Assembly: GCA_934636715.1 (NCBI GenBank)
Contig: CAKUBE010000012.1
Coordinates: 1-58,919, forward strand
Origin: an uncultured Arachnia sp.
GTDB taxonomy: Bacteria; Actinomycetota; Actinomycetes; Propionibacteriales; Propionibacteriaceae
Direction: 5' to 3'
Length of the DNA stretch: 58,919 nucleotides
The position numbers and the translations under genes are program-made. The notes beneath the pieces are model-generated. The model made no database searches. It saw only the letters and a program-made list of their open reading frames with translations, and was not told the origin of the DNA. Position 1 is the first letter of the stretch. The number at the start of each line of letters is the position of its first letter. Of this stretch, positions 18,265 to 25,874 are shown one piece after another.

Positions 18265-19695
18265 CTATCCGACCGTCAGCTCGTAGTCGCCGACGCCGGC
18301 CGGGACGGTGATCCACGAGCCCTCTCGCCGCGCCGGGAATGCAGCGCCGTCGCGCAGGACTTCCGCCGTCCCCTCGGGCGCGAAGAAGACCGACGGTGCG
18401 CCCGTCTCGGCGCCGCGCCACCGGGCGTGCAGCGCGCCGTCGGCGACGCGCCAGCTCAGGCCGTCACCGGCGAAGGCGACCGGCCGGGGCCGGACGACTA
18501 CCGCTGCCGCCTCAGAGTCCGCGAACCCGTCCTGCCAGCACCAATAGGTCCAGGACCACCCCCGCGCGTCGAACAGGTCCAGGAGCGACCGGGCGTGGCG
18601 GGCGATCCCGGTGGCGAGCCCCATGCCGCCCCACTCCCCGACGATCACCGGCACTCCGAGGCGTTCGGCCGTCTCGGCGTGCCGCGCGAAGATCGTCGCG
18701 GCGCGGATGTCGCTGGACCGGGAGATGGCCGCGGTGTCGACGGTCAGGTCGTAGCCGTGCGGCGAGTAGACCCAGTTCTGGTCGTCGAGCGGCGGCTGCC
18801 CGGACGGCACGCCGAGGTTCGCGAAGTAGCCGTGCTCGCGGAGGAGGAGGGCCTCGGGGTCGACGCGGCGCACGACGGCGGCGACCCGCGCCATCAGCGG
18901 CGCCACGGATCCGGCCTCGAAGCCAGCTACCGACGGGTGGGCCGCATCACCGATCCGCCGGTGCACCGCCTCTTCCTCCAGGCGGCGCAGCTGCGCGAAC
19001 CGGGCCTCGGGGTCGCCGAGGTCCGCCAGCAGCTCGTCCAGGTCCTGACCAGTGGCCTGCGCGAAGGCCCCCATCAGTGCCGCGACGATCCCGGACGCAG
19101 CACTCCCGGGCGCGGGCTCGTTCAGCAGGTCGTAGCCGATCAGCGCGGGGTGGCCGCGGAAGCGCGCCGCGACGTGACCCCACATCGCGGCGAACCGGTC
19201 CTGGAGCCCGACGCCGCCCGGCCCCGGGGCGTTCTCCCAGAACCGGTCGAGGGCTTCGTGCACAGCGGGGCTGGAGAGGTAGGCGTCGCTCCACGGTTCG
19301 GTCGCGGCGTACTCGTGGTCGGTGAGCGTCGCCCACGCGGGGGCACCGTCCTCGAACGCCTGGGAGTACAGGTCCTGATGCGCGTCGAGGAAGGCGAACA
19401 TCCCCGCGGCTCCGATGAGGTCGAGCTGGGAGCCGACCCAGTCGAGGTACTCCTCGTCATAGCGGCCGGGCTCCGGCTCGACGGCGGCCCAGAGGATGCC
19501 CAGCCGCACGAGGGTGAGCCCGCGGGCGGCCAGGTCCGCGATGTCGTCAGCTGTCCAGGTACCGCGGAAGCCGCGGTCGACATAGCTGCCGGTCGGCCTC
19601 CGGTTTCCCTTGGCCACGAGGTTGATCCCGTGGAACACCCTGTGGCGCCCGTGTTCGTCGCGGAGCCTCGTTGCCTCAGTGCGCAGACCCATCAT
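18265..19695 (-). CDS. glycoside hydrolase family 5 (endoglycoceramidase-like)
   Basis: This 476-residue retaining glycosidase has a TIM barrel containing the acid/base glutamate in YDLLNEPAP and the nucleophile glutamate in VIVGEWGGMG. FHGINLVAKG near the N-terminus and DAHQDLYSQAF resemble endoglycoceramidase-type GH5 enzymes that act on glycolipids or aryl/alkyl glycosides. A small beta domain follows the barrel. No signal peptide is present, so it should act in the cytoplasm, unlike typical secreted cellulases. Starts at 19698 (GTG), 19695 and 19692 (both ATG) lie in a row after GAGGAA; 19695 has the better spacing. Substrate is uncertain. Confidence 0.82.
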   Translation of the reverse strand: MMGLRTEATRLRDEHGRHRVFHGINLVAKGNRRPTGSYVDRGFRGTWTADDIADLAARGLTLVRLGILWAAVEPEPGRYDEEYLDWVGSQLDLIGAAGMFAFLDAHQDLYSQAFEDGAPAWATLTDHEYAATEPWSDAYLSSPAVHEALDRFWENAPGPGGVGLQDRFAAMWGHVAARFRGHPALIGYDLLNEPAPGSAASGIVAALMGAFAQATGQDLDELLADLGDPEARFAQLRRLEEEAVHRRIGDAAHPSVAGFEAGSVAPLMARVAAVVRRVDPEALLLREHGYFANLGVPSGQPPLDDQNWVYSPHGYDLTVDTAAISRSSDIRAATIFARHAETAERLGVPVIVGEWGGMGLATGIARHARSLLDLFDARGWSWTYWCWQDGFADSEAAAVVVRPRPVAFAGDGLSWRVADGALHARWRGAETGAPSVFFAPEGTAEVLRDGAAFPARREGSWITVPAGVGDYELTVG

Positions 19696-19753
19696 CACTT
19701 CCTCGTCATGGTTGCGAACGAGCCTATTGGCTTGTGGCGCGAGCCGGCGCGGA

Positions 19754-19759
19754 TAGGCT
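19754..19759 (+). promoter_or_regulatory. -10 element of a leaderless promoter (zincin gene)
   Basis: TAGGCT ends seven bases before GTG 19767. The same hexamer and spacing precede polA. This decides the start between GTG 19761 and 19767. Confidence 0.55.
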
Positions 19760-19766
19760 CGTGCCC

Positions 19767-20111
19767 GTGCAGATCTCCGCGGAATCCTTCGAGCTCCTGG
19801 TCGAGGAGGCGCTCGGCGAGCTTCCCGAGCAGCTCGTCCAGGGCATCGACAACCTGATCTTCGTCATCGAGGACGAGCCCGAGGACGGCTCCGACATGCT
19901 CGGCGTCTACGACGGCACCGCGCTCACCGAACGCGAGCAGTACGGCTTCGGCCAACTTCCCGACCGCATCGTGTTGTTCCAGGGCCCGCTGACGCGCATG
20001 TGCCAGGACGAGGACGAGCTGTACGACGAGATCTGGATCACCCTGGTCCACGAGCTGGGCCACTACCACGGCATCGACGAGGAGAAGCTCCACGAACTGG
20101 GGTGGGGGTAG
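19767..20111 (+). CDS. zincin-type metallopeptidase family protein
   Basis: This 114-residue protein belongs to the small zincin-1 family of predicted metallopeptidases. The zinc motif HELGH lies near the C-terminus (TLVHELGHYHGIDEEKLHEL), giving HExxH plus a third ligand a few residues on. The N-terminus (VQISAESFELLVEEALGELP) is typical of the family. GTG 19767 is chosen from the upstream -10. The substrate is unknown and many members have never been shown to be active. It is divergent from the GH5 gene, 71 bp away. Confidence 0.85.
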   Translation: MQISAESFELLVEEALGELPEQLVQGIDNLIFVIEDEPEDGSDMLGVYDGTALTEREQYGFGQLPDRIVLFQGPLTRMCQDEDELYDEIWITLVHELGHYHGIDEEKLHELGWG

Positions 20112-20112
20112 T

Positions 20113-21183
20113 TCAGAGCACCTGACCTCTCAGCACGCGGGCGACAGGGCGGTACAGCGTCGAGAGGTCTGTGCGCGGGTCGGCGTCGAGCACGATGAGG
20201 TCCGCGCTCGCTCCCGGCGTCAGGACGTCGGCCCCCAGCCACGGGCGCGCCCGCCAGCTCGCGGCGCCGAGGGCGAACTCCGCGCCGCCGATCGCGGCGA
20301 GTTCCTCGATCTCCTCGCGGATGGAGCCGTGCGGGACGACGGTGCCGGCGTCGGTGCCGGAGTAGACGGCGACGCCCGCCTCGACGGCCTTGCCGATGGT
20401 GTCCTTCCTGCGCTCGTACAGGTGGGTCATGTGCGTGTAGTAGGAGGGGAACTTGTCCCTCGCCGGCTCCGCGTACTGCGGGAAGCGCGCCAGGTTGATC
20501 ATCGTGGGCACCAACGCGGTGCCCCGCGCGACCATCTGGGCGATGACGTCGTCGGACATCCCCGTGCCGTGCTCGATGCAGTCGATGCCGGCACCGACCA
20601 ACTCGGTGACGGCCTGCTCGCCGAAGCAGTGCGCCGTGACCCTGGCGCCCTCCTCGTGGGCGGCGGCGATGGCCTGCGCCGCGACGTCGGCCGGCCAGAG
20701 CGGGGCCAGGTCGCCGACCGTGCGGTCGATCCAGTCGCCGACGAGCTTGACCCACCCGTCGCCGGAGCGCGCCTCGTGCCGGACCTGCGTGACCAGGTCC
20801 TCGGGCTCCACCTCGACGCCGAGGTTGCGCAGGTAGCGCTTGGGCCGCGCCACGTGCCGGCCGGCGCGCACCAGCCGCGGGAGGGCGTCGTCGGACTGCA
20901 CCCAGCGGGTGTCGGACGGCGACCCGGCGTCGCGGATCAGCATGGTGCCGGCGGCGAGGTCGGCCTCGGCCTGCGCCCTGATCGCCTCCGGGCTGACGGC
21001 ACCCTCCGCCGAGAGCCCGATGTGGCAATGCGCGTCCACCAGGCCGGGGATGATCCACCCCTCGGCGGCGACGGTGTCGGCGCCGGTAACGGATTCCCGC
21101 TGCAGGACGCCGTCGGCGATCCAGAGGTCGACGACCTCGTCGTCGGGGAGCAGATGACCGCGGATGTGGAGCGCGCCATTCAT
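20113..21183 (-). CDS. amidohydrolase family protein
   Basis: This 356-residue metal-dependent hydrolase of the imidazolonepropionase/prolidase-like branch carries the metal ligands in GLVDAHCHIG (HxH), ARVTAHCFGE, DCIEHGTGM and SGTDAGTVVPHG. A lysine in DGWVKLVGDW could be the carboxylated bridge. The C-terminus (TPGASADLIVLDADPRTDL) closes the beta-sandwich typical of the family. Start ATG 21183 lies 13 bases after the ffh stop, so it may be co-transcribed with ffh. The substrate, possibly a cyclic amide or dipeptide, cannot be read from sequence. Confidence 0.9.
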   Translation of the reverse strand: MNGALHIRGHLLPDDEVVDLWIADGVLQRESVTGADTVAAEGWIIPGLVDAHCHIGLSAEGAVSPEAIRAQAEADLAAGTMLIRDAGSPSDTRWVQSDDALPRLVRAGRHVARPKRYLRNLGVEVEPEDLVTQVRHEARSGDGWVKLVGDWIDRTVGDLAPLWPADVAAQAIAAAHEEGARVTAHCFGEQAVTELVGAGIDCIEHGTGMSDDVIAQMVARGTALVPTMINLARFPQYAEPARDKFPSYYTHMTHLYERRKDTIGKAVEAGVAVYSGTDAGTVVPHGSIREEIEELAAIGGAEFALGAASWRARPWLGADVLTPGASADLIVLDADPRTDLSTLYRPVARVLRGQVL

Positions 21184-21196
21184 GAAGTGCCGCCGG

Positions 21197-22735
21197 TCAG
21201 AACTTCGGCTTGTTCTGGTCGAACATCTTCTGCAACTCCGGGGGAAGCTGGAAGTCGTCCATCGACTGCGGGATCTGCGGCATGGCGGGCTGCTGCACCT
21301 GCGGGGCACGCTGCGGGCGCGGGGCCTGGCGGGGAGCGGGCTTCTTGCCCTTGCGCTTGCTCGTCACCGGCTTCTTCGAGCCCGCGCGGCGGCCGGCGCC
21401 CATGCCGGGCATCCCCGGCATCCCGGGCATGCCGCCACCGGCCATGGCCTCCATCATCTTCCGAGCCTCGACGAAGCGGTTGACCAGCTTGTTCACCTCG
21501 GAGACGTGCACGCCCGCACCCTTGGCGATGCGGGCGCGCCGCGAACCGTTGAGGATGGAGACGTCGTCGCGCTCGGCGGGGGTCATCGAGTAGATGATCG
21601 CCTCGATGCGGTCGATCTCCTTCTCGTCGATCTCGTTGATCGCCTGCTTGAACTGGCCGGCGCCCGGCAGCATGCCGAGGATCTTCGACATCGGGCCCAT
21701 CTTGCGCAGCTGCTGCATCTGGGAAAGGAAGTCCTGGAGGCCGAACTTGTTCTTGCCCATCAGCTTCTCGGCGGCGGCGCGCGACTGCTCCGCGTCGAAG
21801 GTCTTCTCCGCCTGCTCGATGAGCGTCAGGACGTCGCCCATGCCGAGGATGCGCGAGGCCATCCGGTCCGGGTGGAACATGTCGAAGTCGCCGAGGCCCT
21901 CGCCGTTGGAGGCGAACATGATCGGCTTGCCGAGGACGCGCGCGATCGACAGGGCCGCGCCGCCGCGGGCGTCGCCGTCGAGCTTGGTGAGGACGACGCC
22001 GTCGACTCCGACGCCCTCGTTGAACGCCTTCGCGGTGTTGACGGCGTCCTGGCCGATCATGGCGTCGACGACGAACAGCGTCTCGTCCGGGCCCACCGCG
22101 GCCTTGATGTCGGCGGCCTGCTGCATGAGTTCCTGGTCGACGCCGAGGCGGCCCGCGGTGTCGACGATCACGACGTCGTACAGCTTGTGCTCCGCGTGCT
22201 CGATGGCGCGGCGGGCGACGTCGACGGGGTTGCCGACGCCGTTGCCGGGCTCCGGGGCGAAGACGTGCACGCCCGCGCGCTCGCCGACGATCTGCAGCTG
22301 GTTGACGGCGTTCGGGCGCTGGAGGTCCGCGGCGACGAGCAGCGGCGTGCGCTTGTTCTCCTTCAGCCACAGGCCGAGCTTGCCCGCCAACGTCGTCTTG
22401 CCCGCGCCTTGGAGGCCCGCGAGCATGATGACCGTCGGCGGCCGCTTCGCGTGCCGGATGGTGCGGGCCTCCCCACCGAGGATCGAGACCAGCTCGTCGT
22501 TGACGAACTTGATGATCTGCTGGGATGGGTTCAGCGCCTTCGACAGCTCGGCGTCGAGCGCCTTGGCCTTGACCGCGGCGACGAACTCCTTGACGACGCC
22601 CAGGTTGACGTCGGCCTCGAGCAGGGCGATGCGGATCTCGCGCATCGTCGCGTCGATGTCGGCCTCCGTGAGGCGCCCCTTGGAGCGCAGCCCTTTGAAT
22701 ACGGACGAGAGCCGGTCCTGCAGCGTGTCGAACAC
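21197..22735 (-). CDS. ffh: signal recognition particle protein Ffh
   Basis: Ffh binds signal sequences emerging from the ribosome together with 4.5S RNA and docks with FtsY. The 512-residue protein has the N domain (MFDTLQDRLSSVFKGL), then the G domain with GLQGAGKTTLAGKL, DTAGRLGVD and TKLDGDARGG. The methionine-rich M domain contains LSQMQQLRKMGPMSKILGML. A Gly/Met/Pro-rich tract (about residue 430) and a basic Pro/Gln tail end the protein. GTG 22735 has AAGGG eight bases upstream. FtsY lies in the same window. Confidence 0.97.
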   Translation of the reverse strand: MFDTLQDRLSSVFKGLRSKGRLTEADIDATMREIRIALLEADVNLGVVKEFVAAVKAKALDAELSKALNPSQQIIKFVNDELVSILGGEARTIRHAKRPPTVIMLAGLQGAGKTTLAGKLGLWLKENKRTPLLVAADLQRPNAVNQLQIVGERAGVHVFAPEPGNGVGNPVDVARRAIEHAEHKLYDVVIVDTAGRLGVDQELMQQAADIKAAVGPDETLFVVDAMIGQDAVNTAKAFNEGVGVDGVVLTKLDGDARGGAALSIARVLGKPIMFASNGEGLGDFDMFHPDRMASRILGMGDVLTLIEQAEKTFDAEQSRAAAEKLMGKNKFGLQDFLSQMQQLRKMGPMSKILGMLPGAGQFKQAINEIDEKEIDRIEAIIYSMTPAERDDVSILNGSRRARIAKGAGVHVSEVNKLVNRFVEARKMMEAMAGGGMPGMPGMPGMGAGRRAGSKKPVTSKRKGKKPAPRQAPRPQRAPQVQQPAMPQIPQSMDDFQLPPELQKMFDQNKPKF

Positions 22736-22782
22736 TTAGCGTTCCCTTCGCGGATGTGCGTGATCGCGCCCAAGGATACCCA

Positions 22783-22830
22783 CCGCCGGTTGAGCCGACG
22801 CACCAGCGCCGCGAGTCGTCGTGTCGAAGG
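22783..22830 (-). repeat. intergenic repeat copy 2 (reverse orientation)
   Basis: On the minus strand the unit runs TTCGACACGACGACTCG... to GGCTCAACCGGCGG. It is a short, diverged copy of the family at 9884, 39348, 42656 and 43578. It fills the gap between mazF and ffh. Confidence 0.6.
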
Positions 22831-22837
22831 CTGCCAA

Positions 22838-23179
22838 CTAAAGCGCGAGGACCAACCTCAGGCCGCTGTCGACACGGTTCATGAGGTGGAACGGAAGCGC
22901 TCCAGCCGCTCTGCTCAACCGCGCGCGGTCGACCACTAGCGTCTGGAAGACATTCACGACGCACTCCTTGGGGAGCCCCGCGTCTCCGCGTTCGAGTTCC
23001 ACGTTGCCTGGCGCCGCCGCCAACCGCAGATTGCTGGTCAAGGCGGTGACGATCACGGTGCCGATTCGGGACCGGTTGAATCGGTCGGACGAGACCACGA
23101 GCACCGGACGCTCGTATGCGGGTTCAGAGCCGAAGGGCTCGCCGAAGTCCGCCCACCAGACCTCCCCGCGGGCTACCAC
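22838..23179 (-). CDS. mazF: MazF/PemK-family endoribonuclease toxin
   Basis: This 113-residue toxin of type II toxin-antitoxin systems cuts mRNA at short sequences. The fold is recognised from GEVWWADFGEPFGSEPAYER, then RPVLVVSSD and VTALTSNL. The catalytic-type residues are Arg in ERPVLVVSSD and Thr/Ser in VIVTALTS. GTG 23179 overlaps the end of the antitoxin gene by seven bases, so expression follows the antitoxin. It is intact and full length. Confidence 0.92.
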   Translation of the reverse strand: MVARGEVWWADFGEPFGSEPAYERPVLVVSSDRFNRSRIGTVIVTALTSNLRLAAAPGNVELERGDAGLPKECVVNVFQTLVVDRARLSRAAGALPFHLMNRVDSGLRLVLAL

Positions 23180-23406
23180 TCCCAGTCCCCTGCATCGATG
23201 AGGGCGCGCCCGGTGTTCGACGGCGTCGAGGTGCGCAACTCGTCGGCGAGCGCGTCGAGGGCCGCGGTCACCGGGTCGACGCCGCGGCGCTCCAAGAACT
23301 CGCTCATCGCGCGGGTATACAGCTGCGACCGGCTCCAGCCGAGTTCCTCCGCCGCACGGTCCGCCTCACGGAACACGTCCTCGGGAACAGAAATCGCTGT
23401 CTTCAT
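23173..23406 (-). CDS. ribbon-helix-helix antitoxin of MazF
   Basis: This 77-residue antitoxin has a ribbon-helix-helix DNA-binding N-terminus (MKTAISVPEDVFREADRAAE, then SRSQLYTRAMSEFLERRG). The acidic/aromatic C-terminal tail ends GDWEW, which would wrap and block MazF. ATG 23406 lies six bases after the -10 hexamer TATACT, so the message is probably leaderless. A quasi-palindrome over that -10 fits self-repression. RHH antitoxins paired with MazF are common in actinobacteria. Confidence 0.88.
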   Translation of the reverse strand: MKTAISVPEDVFREADRAAEELGWSRSQLYTRAMSEFLERRGVDPVTAALDALADELRTSTPSNTGRALIDAGDWEW

Positions 23407-23412
23407 CGCCCC

Positions 23413-23429
23413 AGTATAACCGGTAATAC
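23413..23429 (-). promoter_or_regulatory. promoter with overlapping operator of the toxin-antitoxin operon
   Basis: On the minus strand TATACT (23413-23418) is the -10. A 16-base quasi-palindrome (23414-23429, 14 of 16 positions symmetric around ACCGGT) overlaps it. Binding of the RHH antitoxin here would block transcription, the usual autoregulation. Confidence 0.6.
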
Positions 23430-23467
23430 CCAGGAGGACCCAGTTGCTGGAGTCCGCTAGATCGGCC

Positions 23468-23503
23468 TGGCGGTTTCCGTCAGCATGCTGACGGAAACCG
23501 CCA
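23468..23503 (-). terminator. perfect 36-bp palindrome after recQ
   Basis: 18-base arms meet with no spacer; in RNA about 16 bp would pair with a 4-base loop. It lies 46 bp past the recQ stop and about 60 bp upstream of the antitoxin start. The simplest reading is the recQ terminator, though no T run follows. A dimeric protein site is possible. Confidence 0.55.
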
Positions 23504-23549
23504 CGATCATCCGATCGACGCCGAGATCGAACGTTTGCTGCCACGCTGA

Positions 23550-25844
23550 TCAGCCGACCGACCCAAGGGCGAGCGGGAGGACGGCGTCGGCGCCCGCCAG
23601 GCGGAGGAGGCGGCCGGCGACCGTGACGGTCCAGCGCGAGTCGATCAGGTCGTCGACCAGGAGGACGGGTCCACGAAGCGAGGCCAGCCGGGTCGCCATC
23701 GCGGGCGGGACGCTGAACCGCGTCCAGAGGTCGCGCACCCGGTACGCGCTGTTGGCGGCCGAAAGGGGCTGGTCGGCGTGCAGGGCGAGCGGGCCGAGGG
23801 GCTCCAGACGTCCGGCCCTCGCGATGCCTGTCGCCAGCGACTCGACGAGGCCTGGGCGGCCGACGCTCGGCACCCAGGCCACCGCGACGGGACGCTCGGC
23901 CCAGTCCCACTCCTTCAAGACGCGCAGGCAGGCCGACGCCAGCGCGGGCGGGAGCGCGCGGTCGACGGCGCGGCCGTCGCGGTCCGGGGCGAACAGCTCG
24001 CGGAGAGCGTTGCCGTGACCGAGGTCCGTCAGGCGCGCGATCACGCGGCCCTCCTCGACCTGCTCCCCCGCCGGGATCTTCCCCTTGATCGGGGCGCCGT
24101 TGTGCGTGACGCCGACCCGGTCCAGCCCCGTCGGCCACTGCGCCCGCGGGGCGATCTCGACGCCGACGCGCTCCAGCGTCGCCTGCGCGCCGCGCTCGGA
24201 CTCGAGCGAGATCTCGGTCGGGTACCAGGGGCCGACGCACACGTCGCAACGCCCGCACGGGGTGCTGGCAGGGTCGTCGAGGGATGCCGTCAGGAACGCC
24301 ATCCGGCAGACGCCGCCGCTCTGATAGTCCAGCATCGCGCGCTGCTCGGCGACACGAGCCTCGGCAATCCGGTCGTATCGCTCCTTGTCGAACGCCCACT
24401 CGCGGCCGGTCGCCGTCCAGCCGCCCTGCACGTACTCCACGACGCCGTCGACGGCCAGCACCTTCAGCAGCAGCTCCAACTGGCTGCGGCGGAGATCCAC
24501 CCGCGCCTCCAGGGCGGCGGCCGACAACGGGCGGCCGGACTCGGCGAGGGCGGCGAGCACGGCGTCGGAACGAGACCTCGTCGGCATCGCGTTGGTGGCG
24601 AAGTAGTGCCAGATCTCGCGGTCCTCCGAGCCGGGCAGGAGCAGGACGTCCGCGCGCTCCGTGGCGCGCCCGGCGCGGCCGACCTGCTGGTAGTAGGCGA
24701 CCGGCGAGCTGGGCGAGCCGAGGTGGACGACGAAGCCGAGATCCGGCTTGTCGAAGCCCATGCCGAGCGCCGACGTCGCGACCAGCGCCTTCACCTCGTT
24801 GCCCTTCAGCGCCTGCTCGGCGGCGAGCCGGTCGGCCGGGTCCGTGCGGCCCGTGTACGCCAGTACGCGATGCCCCGACTTCGCCAGTAGCGCTGCCGTC
24901 TCCTCGGCGGAGGACACCGTCAGGCAGTAGACGATGCCGCTGCCCGGCAGATCGGCGAGGTGCTGGGACAGCCAGGCAAGCCGGCGCCACGACGTGCCCA
25001 GCTCCAGCAGGCCGAGGCGGAGCGAGTCGCGTGCCAGGGCGCCGCGCAGCGTGAACACCTCGTGACCGCCCGCGGCCATCTGCTCGGCGACGTCGTGCAC
25101 GACGCGCTCGTTGGCCGTCGCGGTGGTCGCGAGCACCGGCACGTCGGCGGGCAGTTCGGCGATCAGGGTGCGGATGCGGCGGTAGTCGGGCCTGAAATCG
25201 TGGCCCCAGTCGCTGATGCAATGCGCCTCGTCGATCACCAGCAGCCCGGCGGTGCCGATCAGGCGGGGCAGTTGCTCGGCCCGGAACCGGGGGTTGACGA
25301 GCCGTTCGGGCGAGACGAGCAGGACGTCGAGGGCGTCGTCGTCGAGCAGCCGCTCGATCTCGGACCACTCGGTGACGTTGGCCGAGTTGATCGCGGCCGC
25401 ACGCACCCCCGCCCTCTCCGCCGCTGCGACCTGGTCGCGCATGAGGGCCAGCAGCGGCGACACGATCAGCGCCGGCCCGGCCCCTGCCCGGCGCTGCAGC
25501 AGCGCCGCAATGAAGTAGACCGCCGACTTGCCCCAGCCCGTGCGCTGCACCACGAGCGCCCGGCGATGCTCCGCGACCAGGGCCTCGATCGCCTCGAACT
25601 GGCCGTCGTGGAACTCGGCCGCAGGGTTGCCGGTCAGCGCCCGCAGCACGGTCAGCGCCTCCTCGCGCAGACCCGCGGTGCCGCGCGAGACCGCGCCCCG
25701 CGTCGGCACGGGAACAGGTGCCCGGCCGGAGGAGCGCGTGATGTCGGGGCGCGCGTCGGCCAGGTCTGCGGGTGCCTCGTCCCACGGATCCGGAGGGAGC
25801 TCGTCCCACTCCGGCGGCGGCTCCTGGTCCCACGGTTCAGTCAT
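23550..25844 (-). CDS. recQ: RecQ-family DNA helicase with C-terminal phosphoribosyltransferase-like domain
   Basis: RecQ is a 3'-5' DNA helicase. The 764-residue protein has a 60-residue proline/acidic leader, then helicase motifs: RTGWGKSAVYF (Walker A, about 101-107), VIDEAHCISDWGHDFR, TATANERV and QQVGRAGRATERADVLLLPG. A zinc-binding RecQ-CT region has GGVCRMAF and CGRCDVC. There is no HRDC domain. Instead, about 200 residues end with VLLVDDLIDSRWT, the signature of a PRPP-binding loop. ATG 25844 has GGGAGGG eight bases upstream. Phosphoribosyltransferase tails occur on actinobacterial RecQ-like proteins; their role is unknown. Confidence 0.88.
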   Translation of the reverse strand: MTEPWDQEPPPEWDELPPDPWDEAPADLADARPDITRSSGRAPVPVPTRGAVSRGTAGLREEALTVLRALTGNPAAEFHDGQFEAIEALVAEHRRALVVQRTGWGKSAVYFIAALLQRRAGAGPALIVSPLLALMRDQVAAAERAGVRAAAINSANVTEWSEIERLLDDDALDVLLVSPERLVNPRFRAEQLPRLIGTAGLLVIDEAHCISDWGHDFRPDYRRIRTLIAELPADVPVLATTATANERVVHDVAEQMAAGGHEVFTLRGALARDSLRLGLLELGTSWRRLAWLSQHLADLPGSGIVYCLTVSSAEETAALLAKSGHRVLAYTGRTDPADRLAAEQALKGNEVKALVATSALGMGFDKPDLGFVVHLGSPSSPVAYYQQVGRAGRATERADVLLLPGSEDREIWHYFATNAMPTRSRSDAVLAALAESGRPLSAAALEARVDLRRSQLELLLKVLAVDGVVEYVQGGWTATGREWAFDKERYDRIAEARVAEQRAMLDYQSGGVCRMAFLTASLDDPASTPCGRCDVCVGPWYPTEISLESERGAQATLERVGVEIAPRAQWPTGLDRVGVTHNGAPIKGKIPAGEQVEEGRVIARLTDLGHGNALRELFAPDRDGRAVDRALPPALASACLRVLKEWDWAERPVAVAWVPSVGRPGLVESLATGIARAGRLEPLGPLALHADQPLSAANSAYRVRDLWTRFSVPPAMATRLASLRGPVLLVDDLIDSRWTVTVAGRLLRLAGADAVLPLALGSVG

Positions 25845-25874
25845 GCGGGCAACCCTCCCATGGCCCACCGACAA

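Noticed and set aside
22783..22830. A remnant insertion sequence between mazF and ffh
   Set aside because: No transposase fragment is seen. The sequence matches the short intergenic repeat family in reverse orientation.
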